From contig NC_020388.1 of NCBI RefSeq assembly GCF_000591055.1, forward strand, positions 1,240,001-1,304,000: a stretch of 64,000 nucleotides of DNA, in the 5' to 3' direction. The DNA comes from Natronomonas moolapensis 8.8.11. Its GTDB lineage: Archaea; Halobacteriota; Halobacteria; Halobacteriales; Haloarculaceae. The notes below the pieces were generated by a model. It was not told the DNA's origin and did no database searches. It worked only from the letters and a program-made list of their open reading frames with translations. Below, one piece after another: positions 7,726 through 16,208 of the stretch. Numbering within the stretch: position 1 is the first letter of the stretch; the number at the start of each line of letters is the position of its first letter. The translations under genes were made by a program, and so were the position numbers.

Positions 7726-9927
7726 TCAGGCCGACGGCGCCGCGATCGCCCCGGCGACTGCGTCGACAACGGCCTCGACGACCGCGTCGCGCTCGCCGGC
7801 GAGGAACTCGATCGTCGGCTGTCGGGTGCCGGGGTTCGAGACGCCGGCCCCTGGGACCGCGGTGTCGAGGTCTGCAACGACCGAATCGAGGTCGATCCCG
7901 CCGTCGGTCCGGAGGTGGAGTTCGTCGGTACCGACGCCGACGACGGCCGCCGAGTCGAGCCGCCGATCGAGTTCGTCGAGCAGGAGCCGCGTCGGCGGGA
8001 AGTCATAGCGGTGGGTGTGGGCGTCGGTGTCGAGGACGGTCACGCCGACGCCGTCGACGGTTCGCTCCTCGAGGTTCGGGACGACGGTGTCGAGTTCCGA
8101 ATCGAGTTTCGTCACGAACTGCTCGGAAACCTGTGCGGCGAGGCCCGTCCGCTTCTCGAACAGCAAGTCGATGATGAGTTCGCGTTTGTCCTCGTAGGAC
8201 TGATAGAACGCCTCCAGGGCGATCGCCTCGCGGAGCTGTTTCGTCGACTCCGCGTCGATGCCGGCGTCTGCGGCGAGGTCGACGTACGTCTGCGGGGCGT
8301 CGGCCCAGTAGCTGACCGCCGGCAGGTGGAGCAGGTCCCCTCTGACGTCGCCGTTGATCGCCGCGGCGAGCGTGGCCGCGACCGTCGAGGCGGTACGCGT
8401 TTCCGCGGTGACGAGCGAGTCGATCCGGTCGTCGACCGCCTTGTCCGCCGTCCGGCCGTCGATGACGACCCGCGGGGCGTCGTAGACGTCCAACAGGTCG
8501 AGACCGTCGGCGGAGGCGGCGGTCGATCCGGCGGCGGCGAAGACGAAAAGCGGGATCTTCTCGCCGTGGCGGTCCCGGTCGCCGAGCATCCGGGTCGCGT
8601 CCTTCGTCGCGTCGTTCATATCGTAGACGCCGTCCTCGAGCGGGCGGCGATCGAAGTAGTGATACACCGAGTCGGCCGTGCCGTGTTCGGACTCGACGAG
8701 AGGCAACACCGCCCGCTCTATGGCCGCGCCGGCGACGTAGCCGTCGGTCGTCGCGTCGTGTCTGACGACGATCGGGCGCGAGTCGATGACCGCACGCCGG
8801 ATCTCCGTGGCGACGGCCTCGACGTCGTCGACGATGGCGTCTATCTCGGGGTCGTCGGCGATCGGGTCGACGTCGTCGGGGCTGGCTCGGTCGTCAAGGG
8901 CCTCGTCCATCCGGGCCTCGACGGCATCGCCGGACGCCTCGGAGAGCGGTTCGATCGAGTCGGTCTCGACCTGTATCTCGCCGCGTCGGACCCGAGCTTC
9001 GCCCTCGAGGCGGACGACGTCGCCGGCTTCGATCTCGGGGTAGGCTCGCACGCCAGCTTCGACGAACGCCGCGCAGTCGACGACGCCCGTCTCGTCCTCG
9101 AGTTCGAAGACGGTCGGGCCCGAGGTCTGGCGGGCCGAGGCGACAATGCCCTCGAGGCGGACGACCTCGCCGACTCGGTCCTCGAGGGAGTCGACGGTGA
9201 CGCGCTCTCGGTCGGCGTCGGCCGTCGGGTCGTCCTCGCCAGAGGAGTCGGTGGCGATCTCGCTGAGTTCGGCGTCGCCGGGGTTGCCGCCGCTCTGTTC
9301 GTCCGCGCCGCCAGTCGTCCCCGGCTCGCCGGAGGTGGACTCGGCGTCGACGGGGTCCGTCTCGGTTTCGGTCTCTGGCTCGGACTCGGACTCTGCGTCC
9401 GCCCCGCTCTCGCCGCGTTCGTGTCCGTCGTCTTCGGTTTCGTCGTCCCCGGTTTCGTCGTCCCCGGTTTCGTCGTCCCCGGTTTCGTCGTCCCCGGTTT
9501 CGTCGTCCCCGGTCTCGTCGACTTCGTCGTCCCCGGTTTCGTCATCCCCGGTTTCGAGGAGGCTATCCCCCTCGGTCGTCTGGAGGAGGTGCCCACGGAA
9601 GTCCTCCGGCGTCTCCCGGATCGACCAATCGAGGTCGATGTCGCCGTTGTCGCGGACGTTGTTCACCTGGACGCAGACTTCGTCGCCGACCTCCCACTCG
9701 AGGCTCTCGAGCCGGCGGTCGAGTTTGCTCCGGTGGAGGAGGCCGGTGACGTTGCCGATGTTGACGAACACGCCGAAGTCGGCGTACCCGTCGACGCTCC
9801 CGACGTAGAAGCGCCCCGGCGTCAACTGCGATGGTTGATTCCCTTCGAACTCGAAGACGACGTCCTCCTGGTGGACCTCACAGATCGGTCCGTCGGTGGA
9901 CGTGCCGCAAATGATACAGCTACCCAT
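7726..9927 (-). CDS. RecJ/DHH-type protein with S1 and OB-fold domains
   Basis: This 733-residue protein starts with a zinc-knuckle-like CIICG...C..H segment (residues 4-19). An S1 RNA-binding domain follows (about 35-105), then an acidic low-complexity linker with ETGDD repeats (about 125-165) and an OB-fold (about 245-335). The C-terminal half resembles RecJ/DHH phosphoesterases. Haloarchaeal RecJ paralogues have this composition. I do not see an intact DHH triad: the RHDATTDG segment may be motif I, but the strand that should carry DHH reads VVIDGR, so nuclease activity is doubtful. The start is the ATG at 9927, because upstream in-frame sequence is arginine-rich and unlike coding DNA here. 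It could be a nucleic-acid-binding or structural replication/repair factor. Confidence 0.8.
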   Translation of the reverse strand: MGSCIICGTSTDGPICEVHQEDVVFEFEGNQPSQLTPGRFYVGSVDGYADFGVFVNIGNVTGLLHRSKLDRRLESLEWEVGDEVCVQVNNVRDNGDIDLDWSIRETPEDFRGHLLQTTEGDSLLETGDDETGDDEVDETGDDETGDDETGDDETGDDETGDDETEDDGHERGESGADAESESEPETETETDPVDAESTSGEPGTTGGADEQSGGNPGDAELSEIATDSSGEDDPTADADRERVTVDSLEDRVGEVVRLEGIVASARQTSGPTVFELEDETGVVDCAAFVEAGVRAYPEIEAGDVVRLEGEARVRRGEIQVETDSIEPLSEASGDAVEARMDEALDDRASPDDVDPIADDPEIDAIVDDVEAVATEIRRAVIDSRPIVVRHDATTDGYVAGAAIERAVLPLVESEHGTADSVYHYFDRRPLEDGVYDMNDATKDATRMLGDRDRHGEKIPLFVFAAAGSTAASADGLDLLDVYDAPRVVIDGRTADKAVDDRIDSLVTAETRTASTVAATLAAAINGDVRGDLLHLPAVSYWADAPQTYVDLAADAGIDAESTKQLREAIALEAFYQSYEDKRELIIDLLFEKRTGLAAQVSEQFVTKLDSELDTVVPNLEERTVDGVGVTVLDTDAHTHRYDFPPTRLLLDELDRRLDSAAVVGVGTDELHLRTDGGIDLDSVVADLDTAVPGAGVSNPGTRQPTIEFLAGERDAVVEAVVDAVAGAIAAPSA
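9436..9549. repeat. 15-bp tandem repeat inside the RecJ-like gene
   Basis: Five perfect copies of GGTTTCGTCGTCCCC occupy 9436-9510, followed by two changed copies to about 9549. On the coding (minus) strand each unit adds GDDET. The unit is a multiple of three, so copy-number change would alter linker length and keep the frame. Confidence 0.9.
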
Positions 9928-10048
9928 TAGTGGAATACAACAGTCGGGGCTTAAAACGGTTGTCGGAATCCATGCGGGGGCGGAATCCGGCAGGAGACGG
10001 CGTGGTCGGCGCACAAACCGCGTGGCTGGCGAACGCCGACAGGACCGG

Positions 10049-10630
10049 TCAGTCCTCGGCCCCGACGTTCTGCGTCGATTCGATCGTCCGGGGGTCCGGT
10101 TCGATCCGCGCGTACTCGACCATCCGCCGGCCGAGTACCTCGACGCGCTCGGCGACGTCGTCGTCGACGATCTCGTCGCCCTCGATTCGGGTCCGCGCCC
10201 CCGGGATCGCCACCTGGTGGGGGACAACCCAAGCGTCGAGCGCCCGACACACGGAGCGGAGGTGATCGAGCGTCGTCGTCGGGAACGAGCCGCCGGCGAC
10301 GCACAACAGCCCGACGGTCGTGTCCTCGAACTCGTCGAACCCGCAGTAATCGAGGGCGTTCTTCAGCGCCGAGGAGTACGAGCCGTGATACACCGGCGTG
10401 CCGAGGACGACCGCGTCGGCGGCGCCGACCCGCGCTCGGAGCGCCGACGCGTCGCCCGCCTCGTCCGCGTCGGCGTCGAACACCGGCAACGAGAGCTTCC
10501 GGAGGTCGATACAATCCGTCTCGACGCCGTCGAACGCCGCCGCTGCGGCCAGGGCGTGTCGACACGCCGGACGCGTGTAGCTTCCGTCCCGGAGGCTGCC
10601 GACGAGCGCCGCGATTCGGGAGTCGCTCAT
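10049..10630 (-). CDS. NADPH-dependent FMN reductase family protein
   Basis: This 193-residue flavodoxin-fold protein has the LVGSLRDGSYTR phosphate loop near residues 9-20, the central GTPVYHGSYSSALKNALDY segment near 80-98, and an LLCVAGGSF strand, all typical of the NADPH-dependent FMN reductase/azoreductase family. It should reduce FMN or quinone-type acceptors in the cytoplasm. The ATG at 10630 is preferred over an upstream GTG because it puts the phosphate loop at the usual distance. It is divergent from the dehydratase gene that starts at 10747. Confidence 0.9.
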   Translation of the reverse strand: MSDSRIAALVGSLRDGSYTRPACRHALAAAAAFDGVETDCIDLRKLSLPVFDADADEAGDASALRARVGAADAVVLGTPVYHGSYSSALKNALDYCGFDEFEDTTVGLLCVAGGSFPTTTLDHLRSVCRALDAWVVPHQVAIPGARTRIEGDEIVDDDVAERVEVLGRRMVEYARIEPDPRTIESTQNVGAED

Positions 10631-10746
10631 GGCCGTGCTATTGCGGCCGAACCCAAAGACGTCCGCGGTACGACCGCGTCCGGGGCGGGTGACTCCCATT
10701 CGGGTACGCGCGCCGGTCTTTTAACAGAGCGCGCCGAGGGCGGCGT

Positions 10747-11622
10747 ATGGACGTCATCGTCACCGGCGGGCGGGGGCGGACGGGTCGGTGGGTCCTCGAC
10801 CGCCTCGTCGACGCCCACGACGTGACCTGTCTCGACCGCAAGCATCCGGGGGCGGAGAGAGCACCGGGCGTCGAGTACCGCGCGCTCGATCTCACGGATC
10901 CCGGCGGGGTGCTCGACGTCGTCACCGGGATCGATCCCGACGCCGTGGTCCACTGGGCCGCCATCCCGGTCGCCGGCACGCACCCCGGGGTCGATCTCTA
11001 CCGGAACAACACGCTGTCGACCCACGCAGTCCTCACGGCTGCGGGCCGGGTCGGCGCGCGGGTGGTACAAGCCTCCTCCGACGGCGCGTACGGCTTCTTT
11101 TTTGCCGAGGAGACGCCACTGCCCGAGACGCTGCCGATTCCCGAGGAACACCCCCGCCGCCCCGAGGACCCCTACGGGCTATCGAAGGTCGTCGCCGAGG
11201 AGGTCGCCGCGACGGTCGCCCGCCGCGACGGCGTTCCGGTCGCGTCGCTGCGCCCGACGTGGATCCAGGAACCGGGCGAGTACCCCTGCCGGGACCCCGA
11301 CTACGTCGAGGACCGGTCGGCGGGTGCCGGGAACTTCTGGTCGTACGTCGACGTCCGGGACGTCGCCGACATGGTCGAACGCGCCCTCGAGGCCGACTTC
11401 GAGGGCCACGAGGCGTTCAACTGCGCCGGTCCCGACAACGCCCTCGGGGAACCGCTCGTCGGGTTGCTCGAGGCGCACTACGGGTCGGTCCCGACAGCGT
11501 GTCACGTCGAGGGCGACGCCGCGGCCTACGACACGAGCAAGGCCGAGCGTGTCCTCGGATGGACGCCCACGTGGTCGTGGCGCGAGGCAGCCGACGAACG
11601 GGTATCGCCGCCGGAGGTGTAG
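10747..11622 (+). CDS. NAD-dependent epimerase/dehydratase family protein
   Basis: This 291-residue extended short-chain dehydrogenase/reductase has an N-terminal Rossmann motif VTGGRGRTGRWV (residues 4-16). The NAD-binding DLTD and WAAIP segments follow, and the catalytic Y-x3-K is in PYGLSKVVAE near residue 142-151, with the upstream Ser in QASSDGAYG. The plan fits nucleotide-sugar epimerases or uronate/aldose dehydrogenases; the substrate is not clear. No sugar genes are adjacent, and it is flanked by a flavoprotein and mutY. The ATG gives the Rossmann loop directly after the first strand. Confidence 0.88.
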   Translation: MDVIVTGGRGRTGRWVLDRLVDAHDVTCLDRKHPGAERAPGVEYRALDLTDPGGVLDVVTGIDPDAVVHWAAIPVAGTHPGVDLYRNNTLSTHAVLTAAGRVGARVVQASSDGAYGFFFAEETPLPETLPIPEEHPRRPEDPYGLSKVVAEEVAATVARRDGVPVASLRPTWIQEPGEYPCRDPDYVEDRSAGAGNFWSYVDVRDVADMVERALEADFEGHEAFNCAGPDNALGEPLVGLLEAHYGSVPTACHVEGDAAAYDTSKAERVLGWTPTWSWREAADERVSPPEV

Positions 11623-11704
11623 CGGACTACCTCGGTGACACGCCCCCGAGGCACTCGGCCTGTGCCGCCCGTAGAGAGACGGCCGTCGAGAGCGCGGGCG
11701 TCAA

Positions 11705-12724
11705 CTATCGACGCAGCCGCGCTACCGTCTCCCCGCCCGTCTCCGTCGTCGTCACGAGGCCGTCCGACTCCAGGTCCGACAGCAGCCCGCGGAGCCACTC
11801 GCGGCCGTACTCGCCGTCGGGAGCGTAATCGACCCGGACACGCCGGCCGAGGTCGTCGATCGGCGACTCGCCGTACTCCCGCAGCGCCGACACCACGCGA
11901 CCCCGCATCTGGCGGCGGCTCCCCTCGAACTCGGGTTGGGTCGGCACGTCCGGGGCGCGGAAGTCGCCGGTTCCGTAGGCGTGACACCACTCGCGCCACG
12001 GACACCCGGCTTCGTCACACCGCGGTTGCTTCCCGCAGGCGACGCCGCCGAGTTCCATGATCGCGTTGTTCCAGACCCGCGAGTCGCCCTCGGGCAGCAG
12101 TTCGTCCGCGACGCGTTCGAACGCGTCGCTCTCGTCGGGGACGTCGAAGGCGCGGTACAGGACGCGTTTGACGTTCGTGTCGACGACCGCCCCGCCATCG
12201 TCGAAGGCGAAGGAGGCCACCGCGTCGGCGGTGTAGGGACCGACACCCATCAACTCCTGTAACCCTTCGGGGGTGTTCGGGAACTCGCCGTCGTGCTCGG
12301 AGACGACCTGTTCGGCCGCCTCGTGGAGGTACGTCGCGCGGTTGTTGTACCCGAGCGAGTGGTCGGTCCAGAGACCGACGACGTCGGCGCGATCCGCCGT
12401 CGCGAGCGCCTCGGCGGTCGGCCACCGCTCCGTGAACTCGCGCCAGGGCTCGACGACTCGGTCGAGTTGGGTCTGTTGGCTCATCACCTCCGAGACGAGG
12501 ATCGCATACGGGTCGTGGGTCTCGCGCCAGGGGTACTCGCGGTGGTCGGTCTCGTACCACTCGACGAGCGCCGCCCGGACCGACTCGACGTCGGCCGGGA
12601 GGGACGCCTCCGAATCGCCCCCGACGGCGATCGAGGCGTCGAGGTCGTCCTCGTCGGTTCGCGAGGCTCCGATGTCGCCCTCCTCTGTGGGGGGTGGCCC
12701 GCGGGACTCGTCGGCGTCGGTCAT
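11705..12724 (-). CDS. mutY: A/G-specific adenine DNA glycosylase MutY
   Basis: This 339-residue DNA glycosylase removes adenine mispaired with 8-oxoguanine. The catalytic Glu is in SEVMSQQTQ, the helix-hairpin-helix is GVGPYTADAV, and the catalytic Asp is in VDTNVKRVL. The iron-sulfur cysteines read C-x5-C-x4-C-x5-C (CGKQPRC...GCPWREWC), which differs from the C-x6-C-x2-C-x5-C of bacterial MutY but keeps four cysteines. There is no NUDIX-like recognition domain; instead the C-terminal 70 residues look like a winged helix. The start at 12724 follows a divergent promoter region shared with tenA. The first 55 residues are acidic and poorly conserved, so a later start cannot be excluded. Confidence 0.92.
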   Translation of the reverse strand: MTDADESRGPPPTEEGDIGASRTDEDDLDASIAVGGDSEASLPADVESVRAALVEWYETDHREYPWRETHDPYAILVSEVMSQQTQLDRVVEPWREFTERWPTAEALATADRADVVGLWTDHSLGYNNRATYLHEAAEQVVSEHDGEFPNTPEGLQELMGVGPYTADAVASFAFDDGGAVVDTNVKRVLYRAFDVPDESDAFERVADELLPEGDSRVWNNAIMELGGVACGKQPRCDEAGCPWREWCHAYGTGDFRAPDVPTQPEFEGSRRQMRGRVVSALREYGESPIDDLGRRVRVDYAPDGEYGREWLRGLLSDLESDGLVTTTETGGETVARLRR

Positions 12725-12869
12725 CGCGTACTCGTATCGGCGGCCGCCGCTTGGGTGTGACGGTCCGAGCGGGGCGGGCGAGGGGTCCGAAGGTCCGCCC
12801 GCCATTGCCGGATATACATCTGTTATACTATCAACGTATATTACGCTCGGAGCGGTAGTGCGGGGTAGC

Positions 12870-13529
12870 ATGGCGTTCAGCGACCGACTGCTCGAGGACG
12901 GAGCCCACATCTGGGAGGCACAGAAGGACCACCCATTCGTCGTGGAACTGGCGGAGGGGACCCTCGACGAGGCGGCGTTCCGGTACTGGATCGAACAGGA
13001 CTACCGATACCTGCTCGACTACGCCCGTCTGTTCGCGATCGCGGGGGCGAAAGCGCGCGAAGAGGCGACGATGACGGACCTGTTGGGCATCGCCCACAGC
13101 ACGCTGGACCACGAGATGGACCTCCACCGGGAGTTCGCCGCCGACTACGGGATCACCCGCGAGGACCTAGAGCGCGTCCGGAAGTCGCCGACCTGCGAGG
13201 CCTACACCGGGTTCTTGCTCCGGACGGCCTACGAGGGATCGATCGCGGAGATCGCCGCGGCGCTGTTTCCCTGCGGGCAGGGCTTTCTCGATATCGGCGA
13301 GCACGCGGCGGCCCTCGCGACGGAGGAACACCGATACACCCCCTGGATCGAGACGTACACGAGCGAGGAGTTCCGGGAAGTCGTCGGCCTGATGCGGGAG
13401 TTCGTCGACCGCTGTGGGGAGCGGTACCCGGGCGAACACGACGCGATGCGGGAGGCGTTTCTCACGAGCGCGCGCCTCGAGTACCGGTTCTGGGAGATGG
13501 CGTACACACAGGAGGAGTGGGGAATCTGA
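12870..13529 (+). CDS. tenA: TenA family thiaminase II
   Basis: This 219-residue all-helical protein matches TenA, which hydrolyses aminopyrimidine breakdown products to salvage the thiamine pyrimidine. Features include the HPFVVELAEGTLDEAAFRYWIEQD-type N-terminal helix pair (residues 21-45) and the DLYR-like DYRYL segment. The active-site cysteine lies in the ALFPCGQGF motif near 133, and a C-terminal EYRFWEMAY helix carries the conserved Glu and Trp. A TATA-like TTATACTATC lies about 45 bases upstream. No other thiamine gene is adjacent. The TenA_C type with a central Cys is favoured over TenA_E. Confidence 0.92.
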   Translation: MAFSDRLLEDGAHIWEAQKDHPFVVELAEGTLDEAAFRYWIEQDYRYLLDYARLFAIAGAKAREEATMTDLLGIAHSTLDHEMDLHREFAADYGITREDLERVRKSPTCEAYTGFLLRTAYEGSIAEIAAALFPCGQGFLDIGEHAAALATEEHRYTPWIETYTSEEFREVVGLMREFVDRCGERYPGEHDAMREAFLTSARLEYRFWEMAYTQEEWGI

Positions 13530-13554
13530 AACTGGGGCGTAGCGTCGGCTCTTT

Positions 13555-14262
13555 TTAAATCCCGGGAGCGATCCCGATACCGAGTAACTCCGCCACCGTC
13601 GAGACGGCCGCCTCCCAGACCGAAATGCCGGTCGCCATCGCCAGCGCCGTATCCGAGCCGAAGAAAAAGAACATCGCCGCGCCCCCGAGGTGTGCCTTCC
13701 GGACGTCGAAACGCCCCGCAAAGCGATGGAAAAAGAAGGCGTTGAGCAGGCTCACCGGGACGATGGCGAGCATTTCGCCGAGCCAGATCGCCGACCCGGC
13801 GGCGTACTGCGCGGCGAGACCGATGGTGACGAGTTGGGTCTTGTCGCCGAACTCGCCGGTCGCCATCATCACGAAGATCGGCAGAAAGGTTCCGAACCGC
13901 TCGGGCACCTCCCGGCCGAAGACGGATATCTCGCCGTCGATTCCGGGGACGCCGCCGTCGGTCGAGGGAGTTCCATCGTCGCTCCGCTCCGGCATCGACC
14001 GCAGCAGCAACACCCCGAACAACAAGAACAGGCCGGCGGTGATTCCGTCGAGCGCCAGCGGGGGGAGCGCGCGCTGGAGCGCCTGCCCGAACTGCACCTC
14101 TAGGGCGGTCCAGCCCGCGAAGGCGCTCGCGGCCGCAGCGACGACGACGAAGGGGTTGTACCGCGTCGAAAGCCCGGCGATGATGAACTGGACCTTTTCG
14201 CCGGGCAGGACCGCCAGTTGCGCCACGAAGGCGATTACCAACACCTCGAACCAGGCGGTCAT
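13555..14262 (-). CDS. TMEM165/GDT1 (UPF0016) family cation transporter
   Basis: This 235-residue protein has six to seven hydrophobic segments in two repeats, the plan of GDT1/TMEM165 exchangers that move Mn2+ or Ca2+ against protons. The second repeat holds an intact E-x-G-D-K-T motif (ATGEFGDKTQ, near residue 137). The first repeat, which should hold a matching E-x-G-D-K, reads AVLPGEKVQF, so one of the two acidic ion-binding motifs is degenerate. A loop of about 40 residues rich in Asp and Gly separates the halves. It converges on tenA, whose end lies 25 bases away, with an oligo-T run between them. Confidence 0.82.
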   Translation of the reverse strand: MTAWFEVLVIAFVAQLAVLPGEKVQFIIAGLSTRYNPFVVVAAAASAFAGWTALEVQFGQALQRALPPLALDGITAGLFLLFGVLLLRSMPERSDDGTPSTDGGVPGIDGEISVFGREVPERFGTFLPIFVMMATGEFGDKTQLVTIGLAAQYAAGSAIWLGEMLAIVPVSLLNAFFFHRFAGRFDVRKAHLGGAAMFFFFGSDTALAMATGISVWEAAVSTVAELLGIGIAPGI

Positions 14263-14398
14263 GTCGTGTTACCCCCGGTTGTCGATCGGTCGATCGTCCG
14301 CATTCGTCCCCGTGTATCCGGCTGTGGTCCTTAAGACTTGAGCTATGGGCGTTACTCACGAGCGAAACCGCTTTCCGGGCGCCGGCCCCACCGCGGGT

Positions 14399-14752
14399 AT
14401 GGGACTGGACGACCTTGCCGGCGACGTCGAAACCGCCTACGCCGAGCTGGGCGGGGAACTCGCGGTCGAACTCGACGCCGAGACGCGAAACGAACTGGCG
14501 ATGCTCGAGAGCGCCTACGATCCGGACGACGCCGACGAACTCCTCCGGCGGGCGGTCCACGTGCTGTTTCAAGACGCCGTCGAGACCGGCAACCTCGATT
14601 TCCACCTCCGAAGCGGCTACGACGTGACCTATGACGAGTATCTCAGCGGAATGACCTACGACGAGATGGCCGGCGGCGCCGGTGCCGGTGCCGGTGCCGG
14701 GAGTGGGGACGTCTTCGGGGGCGACGACAACGCGCGGCGGTATCAGTTCTGA
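14399..14752 (+). CDS. Conserved haloarchaeal hypothetical protein
   Basis: This 117-residue protein is acidic and helical, with an ELGGELAVELDAETRNELAM-like region near the start, a DELLRRAVHVLFQDAVETGNLDFHL helix pair in the middle and a Gly-Ala-rich tail (about residues 90-105) ending in ARRYQF. I see no catalytic motif or membrane segment. The ATG at 14399 is preferred to one at 14345, because the 18 extra residues are unlike the rest and a GGGTATG context is frequent at starts here. It is divergent from the GDT1 gene. Confidence 0.65.
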   Translation: MGLDDLAGDVETAYAELGGELAVELDAETRNELAMLESAYDPDDADELLRRAVHVLFQDAVETGNLDFHLRSGYDVTYDEYLSGMTYDEMAGGAGAGAGAGSGDVFGGDDNARRYQF

Positions 14753-14901
14753 CGGGGCGCTATGGATCGCAAGCACGACCGACGGCCGTGTTGGCGGCCC
14801 GCGTCGGCGGCCGGGGAACGGCGTCGGTGGTCCCACGAACTGAGACATGGCCCGCGGTTGATAACCGATCGACACGAACCCCGAGGGGAGACCCGGCACC
14901 T

Positions 14902-15417
14902 ATGACAGAAACGAGACAGCGGGTCCGATCCCACGTCGAAGCGAACCCGGGCGTCCATTTCAACGCGGTCAGCCGCGCGTTGGATATCGCGACGGGTCAG
15001 ACGCAGTACCACGTTCGCCGTCTCCTCAACGACGGAGCCCTCGACAGCCTCGAGGTGTGCGGCCGAACGCATTATTTCCCGACCGAATACTCCGAAACCG
15101 AACAGGCGGCGATCGCGCTGTTGCGCCGCGAGACGACGCGCGAACTCGTCGTGTTGCTGTTGGATCACGAGACGGACCGGCCCGACGAGTTGGCCGAGAC
15201 GGCGAACGTCGCCCGGAGCACGGTCGAGTGGCACCTCTCGAACCTCATCGAACACGGCCTGGCGGAGAAGGTCCGCGAGGGGCGGCGAGTCTCGGTCCGG
15301 CTCACCGAACCCGAGTTGCTCAGCGAGTTGCTCGTCGAGATCGACCCGAGCCTGCCGGATCGGCTCGTGGACCGCTTCTCGCGGCTCGTCGACTCGCTGC
15401 TCGAGCAGTCCGGGTGA
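14902..15417 (+). CDS. Transcriptional regulator with two winged-helix domains
   Basis: This 171-residue protein has two DNA-binding modules in series. The first (about residues 1-60) contains HFNAVSRALDIATGQTQYHVRRLL. The second (about 75-140) contains DELAETANVARSTVEWHLSNLIEHGLAEK. This tandem winged-helix plan is common among haloarchaeal regulators of metal and redox genes. It lies 91 bases upstream of nosL on the same strand, so control of the nos genes is a reasonable guess. A cysteine at about residue 53 (EVCGRTHYF) might sense redox or metal, but this is speculative. Confidence 0.82.
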   Translation: MTETRQRVRSHVEANPGVHFNAVSRALDIATGQTQYHVRRLLNDGALDSLEVCGRTHYFPTEYSETEQAAIALLRRETTRELVVLLLDHETDRPDELAETANVARSTVEWHLSNLIEHGLAEKVREGRRVSVRLTEPELLSELLVEIDPSLPDRLVDRFSRLVDSLLEQSG

Positions 15418-15508
15418 CGCCGGGAGCCGTTGTCGACACAGGATACGGACGGGACGTTTTCAGTATCGCACCAAACCGGCTATTCGTTCGGACCACGGAG
15501 ACGCGGGT

Positions 15509-16108
15509 ATGAACGGAACGCGGATCGACGCCGACGGGTGGACGCGCCGGACGGTCCTGACAGCGCTCGCGGCCGGTGGCGTGGGGTCACTCGCCGGGTG
15601 TCTCGGCGGCGGTCGGGGCGGCCCGGACCCCGTTTCGCTGAACGGGGGCCAGGCGTGCGATTACTGCAACATGCGGATCGAGATGCACCCGGGGCCGGTC
15701 GGGCAGTCTTTTTATACGGACGACCCGCCCGCCTCGCTCCCGGAGGACCGCGAGGACGGGATCGCGCGGTTCTGTAGTTCGACGTGTACGTACAACTACG
15801 TCCTCGAAAACGAACAGCGTGGCCACGAGCCGGCGGTCTCGTACGGGACCGATTACTCTAGCGTCGACTACGAGCTCAGATCGGACGGCGGGACGACTGT
15901 CATAAGCGCCCACCTCGGGGCCGAGTCGTTCGCCGACCTCCGCGACCTCACGTTCGTCGCCAACAGCGACGTCGAGGGCGCGATGGGCAACTCGCTCATC
16001 GGGTTCACCGACGGCGACGACGCCGAGTCCTTCGCCGGCGAACACGGCGGGGAGCTGTTGAGCCACGGCGACGTGACGCGGGAGGTCCTCTCGGCGCTCG
16101 GCGGGTAG
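15509..16108 (+). CDS. nosL: NosL family copper chaperone, Tat lipoprotein
   Basis: This 199-residue exported protein begins with a twin-arginine signal (R13-R14) and a lipobox LAGC ending at Cys31, so it should be lipid-anchored outside the membrane. The NosL metal site motif CDYCNM lies at 50-55, with a further FCSSTC near 92-97. The C-terminal half has the NosL repeat fold, ending FAGEHGGELLSHGDV. NosL delivers Cu(I) for assembly of nitrous oxide reductase. It sits downstream of a winged-helix regulator gene and converges on the two nosDFY modules, which supports the assignment. No nosZ is in the window. Confidence 0.9.
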   Translation: MNGTRIDADGWTRRTVLTALAAGGVGSLAGCLGGGRGGPDPVSLNGGQACDYCNMRIEMHPGPVGQSFYTDDPPASLPEDREDGIARFCSSTCTYNYVLENEQRGHEPAVSYGTDYSSVDYELRSDGGTTVISAHLGAESFADLRDLTFVANSDVEGAMGNSLIGFTDGDDAESFAGEHGGELLSHGDVTREVLSALGG

Positions 16109-16120
16109 CACTGGACGACG

Positions 16121-16130
16121 CTCTTTTTAT
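16121..16130 (+). terminator. Oligo-T terminator after nosL
   Basis: A CTCTTTTTAT run begins about 13 bases after the nosL stop, in the 100-base gap between convergent genes. Oligo-T tracts of this kind end archaeal transcripts. Two further TTTATAA motifs follow at about 16146 and 16168. Confidence 0.4.
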
Positions 16131-16208
16131 ATGCCCGGCGACGATTTATAAACAGTCCCGGGTCGTTTATAACCCACAGCGGTTACCCTCGGCGGCAGGT
16201 GCGAGCGT

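Noticed and set aside
12725-12869. TPP riboswitch upstream of tenA
   Set aside because: No THI-element sequence (such as a CUGAGA box) is seen, and a TATA box close to the start leaves almost no leader.
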